A DNA stretch of 64,000 bases, from contig NZ_JAELUP010000103.1 in the NCBI RefSeq assembly GCF_016424485.1, positions 310,001-374,000 on the forward strand. Reading direction: 5' to 3'. Positions 62,768 to 64,000 of the stretch are shown piece after piece. The notes under the pieces are model-generated. The model saw nothing but the letters and a program-made list of their open reading frames with translations. It ran no database searches and was not told the origin of the DNA. How positions within the stretch are numbered: the stretch's first letter is position 1; every line of letters starts with the position of its first letter. The position numbers and the translations under genes are program-made. The stretch is from Paenibacillus roseus. Lineage in GTDB: Bacteria > Bacillota > Bacilli > Paenibacillales > Paenibacillaceae.

Positions 62768-64000
62768 ATGGACATCAAACATATAGAAAGAGAATTGTTG
62801 CTAAATATAACTATTCAATATTTGAATGACCAGGCATTTGATAAGGAGTATCTATCGGAAAGTTTAGACTGGGAAAAATTATATAATTTGTCGATTGAAC
62901 AAAGGATGTTTCATTTGGCTTACAATGAGTTGCTTAATTATATTCCTGATTCTTATCGAAATTTGTTTCAAAAAAAGAATGAGGATATAAGAAAAAAAAA
63001 TCATGATATTATTCAAGAAATGTCAGCTCTTTCGGAAACAGGGAATGATATGATTTTTGTGAAAGGTATTATCTTGTCACAACTCCTCTATAATGACCCG
63101 TACTACCGTGTGGCCGGGGATATAGATACACTTATTCGAGAAACGAGTGTAGAGGAGATAGACAGGGAACTCAAAGCTAAAGGATACTTTCAAGCGTGCG
63201 GGAAGGAAGATATTTATAGTTTGGATTTTAATAACCCTGATATATTGCCTTACCCAATATTAAAGGATTTGAACCATCATGAATACTTTGAATATTATAA
63301 AAAGGTAGGCAATGATTACATTACCCTGGAGCTTCAACGATATATACACACTACAATCACTTCTAAGCATATTAACCGCTTTTTGGATGAAAATGAGTAT
63401 CTGATCATTAACGGGAGTAAAATTAAGACATTAAGCCTCGAACATACATTATTGCATTTAGTTGAAAGTATTTATACAGATGCGAATTGGTACCATCGTG
63501 GACCCAAATTAGGGAAGTATTTTGAGTTAGGGTTGTTTATAAAAAATTACAACCAAAAGATAAAGTGGGACGAAGTATTACAAAAGGCGTCCAGTTTCAA
63601 TATGTCGGATATTATTATTCCTATTTTTGATGATCTTAATGGTCTGTTTGGACAACCTATAGCACAAGATATTGCTGGTAAATTGGATCATTCTAAAAAT
63701 AAAAATAGACTTCCATTAATATGGGAGGCTCCTTTAAAGGAACGGTTATTCAAAAGCAATGCAGAGCGCGAAGCAGAAATTTTCAAAAATTTAAAAAGGA
63801 TATGCTACAGTGAAGAGCATTCCAAAAATGCAAGAAACGCATATGATGCAAATGAACTTACCTCAGAATCCATTTCCCCCAAAGAATACTTATATGTACA
63901 AAATAATAAACACGATTATAAGCTTTATTATCTTCCGCTAGTGGATACAACCCATTTGAACTTTAACATTTATGTACCCCTGGAGCTCGGACAATCAGAG
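62768..64000 (+). CDS. Nucleotidyltransferase-family protein (PF14907 type), 5' part
   Basis: AGAGGTGA at 62752-62759 precedes ATG 62768, and the frame stays open to the window end (411 codons). Residues about 95-123 read FVKGIILSQLLYNDPYY, then RVAGDIDTLI. This is the K-G ... R..DID signature of the nucleotidyltransferase family (NTP_transf_5) often found in lasso-peptide and other peptide clusters. Later motifs include LELQRYIHTTI and LSLEHTLLHLVESIYTD. The C-terminal part from about 370 (EYLYVQNNKHDYKLYYLPL) looks like an extra domain. Strong AT bias suggests acquisition. The substrate is unknown. Confidence 0.75.
   Translation, partial: MDIKHIERELLLNITIQYLNDQAFDKEYLSESLDWEKLYNLSIEQRMFHLAYNELLNYIPDSYRNLFQKKNEDIRKKNHDIIQEMSALSETGNDMIFVKGIILSQLLYNDPYYRVAGDIDTLIRETSVEEIDRELKAKGYFQACGKEDIYSLDFNNPDILPYPILKDLNHHEYFEYYKKVGNDYITLELQRYIHTTITSKHINRFLDENEYLIINGSKIKTLSLEHTLLHLVESIYTDANWYHRGPKLGKYFELGLFIKNYNQKIKWDEVLQKASSFNMSDIIIPIFDDLNGLFGQPIAQDIAGKLDHSKNKNRLPLIWEAPLKERLFKSNAEREAEIFKNLKRICYSEEHSKNARNAYDANELTSESISPKEYLYVQNNKHDYKLYYLPLVDTTHLNFNIYVPLELGQSE

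Overview
The window looks like chromosomal DNA of an endospore-forming Bacillota of the Paenibacillus type. The evidence is a sporulating dcw cluster (murD, spoVE, murG, murB, murA, divIB, ftsA, ftsZ) followed by spoIIGA-sigE-sigG. After these come the ylmC-pgeF-ylmE-sepF-ylmG-ylmH-divIVA run, a T-box in front of ileS, and a PyrR-attenuated pyrimidine operon. All functional calls come from reading the translated sequence; no database search was run.

Layout. 1-9.0 kb: peptidoglycan precursor synthesis and divisome genes, ending at a strong terminator after ftsZ. 9.2-12.0 kb: sporulation sigma factor locus with a Spo0A-type promoter and a SigF-type promoter. 12.1-16.2 kb: division accessory genes. 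16.2-22.2 kb: T-box/ileS, a divergent yteA-like gene, lspA and rluD. 22.3-27.5 kb: dapL and a large secreted pectate-lyase-fold protein, both lying between rluD and pyrR. 27.7-36.6 kb: pyrRBC-carAB-pyrFE, without pyrP, pyrK or pyrD. 36.8-45.6 kb: a MacB-like export cassette (two ATPases, a membrane fusion lipoprotein, an FtsX-type permease) with two paralogous solute-binding lipoproteins. 45.9-46.8 kb: a 54-residue ORF and three tRNA genes (fMet, probable Ile-CAU, Leu-TAA).

46.9-56.1 kb is a markedly AT-rich island and the most interesting part. A 14-helix MFS exporter is followed by a 40-residue precursor peptide that had no listed ORF. Then come a B12-binding radical SAM enzyme, a DUF692/MNIO enzyme and its partner, a UPF0489 (peptide-arginase-like) protein with a TPR-like tail, a TldD-like metalloprotease and a JmjC/cupin_8 oxygenase. 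The precursor contains Phe-Arg-Phe. This gene set is what would be needed to turn F-R-F into a biphenomycin-type macrocycle: two ortho-tyrosines, a biaryl bond, and ornithine or hydroxyornithine. I infer a biphenomycin-like RiPP cluster.

56.4-62.3 kb: a small CxxC protein, ung, a leftward pspA-DUF350-DUF4178-DUF4247 group, a leftward SLH-domain protein and a rightward GH73-type glucosaminidase. The window ends inside an AT-rich gene of the nucleotidyltransferase family often seen in peptide natural product clusters, so a second biosynthetic locus may begin at the right edge.
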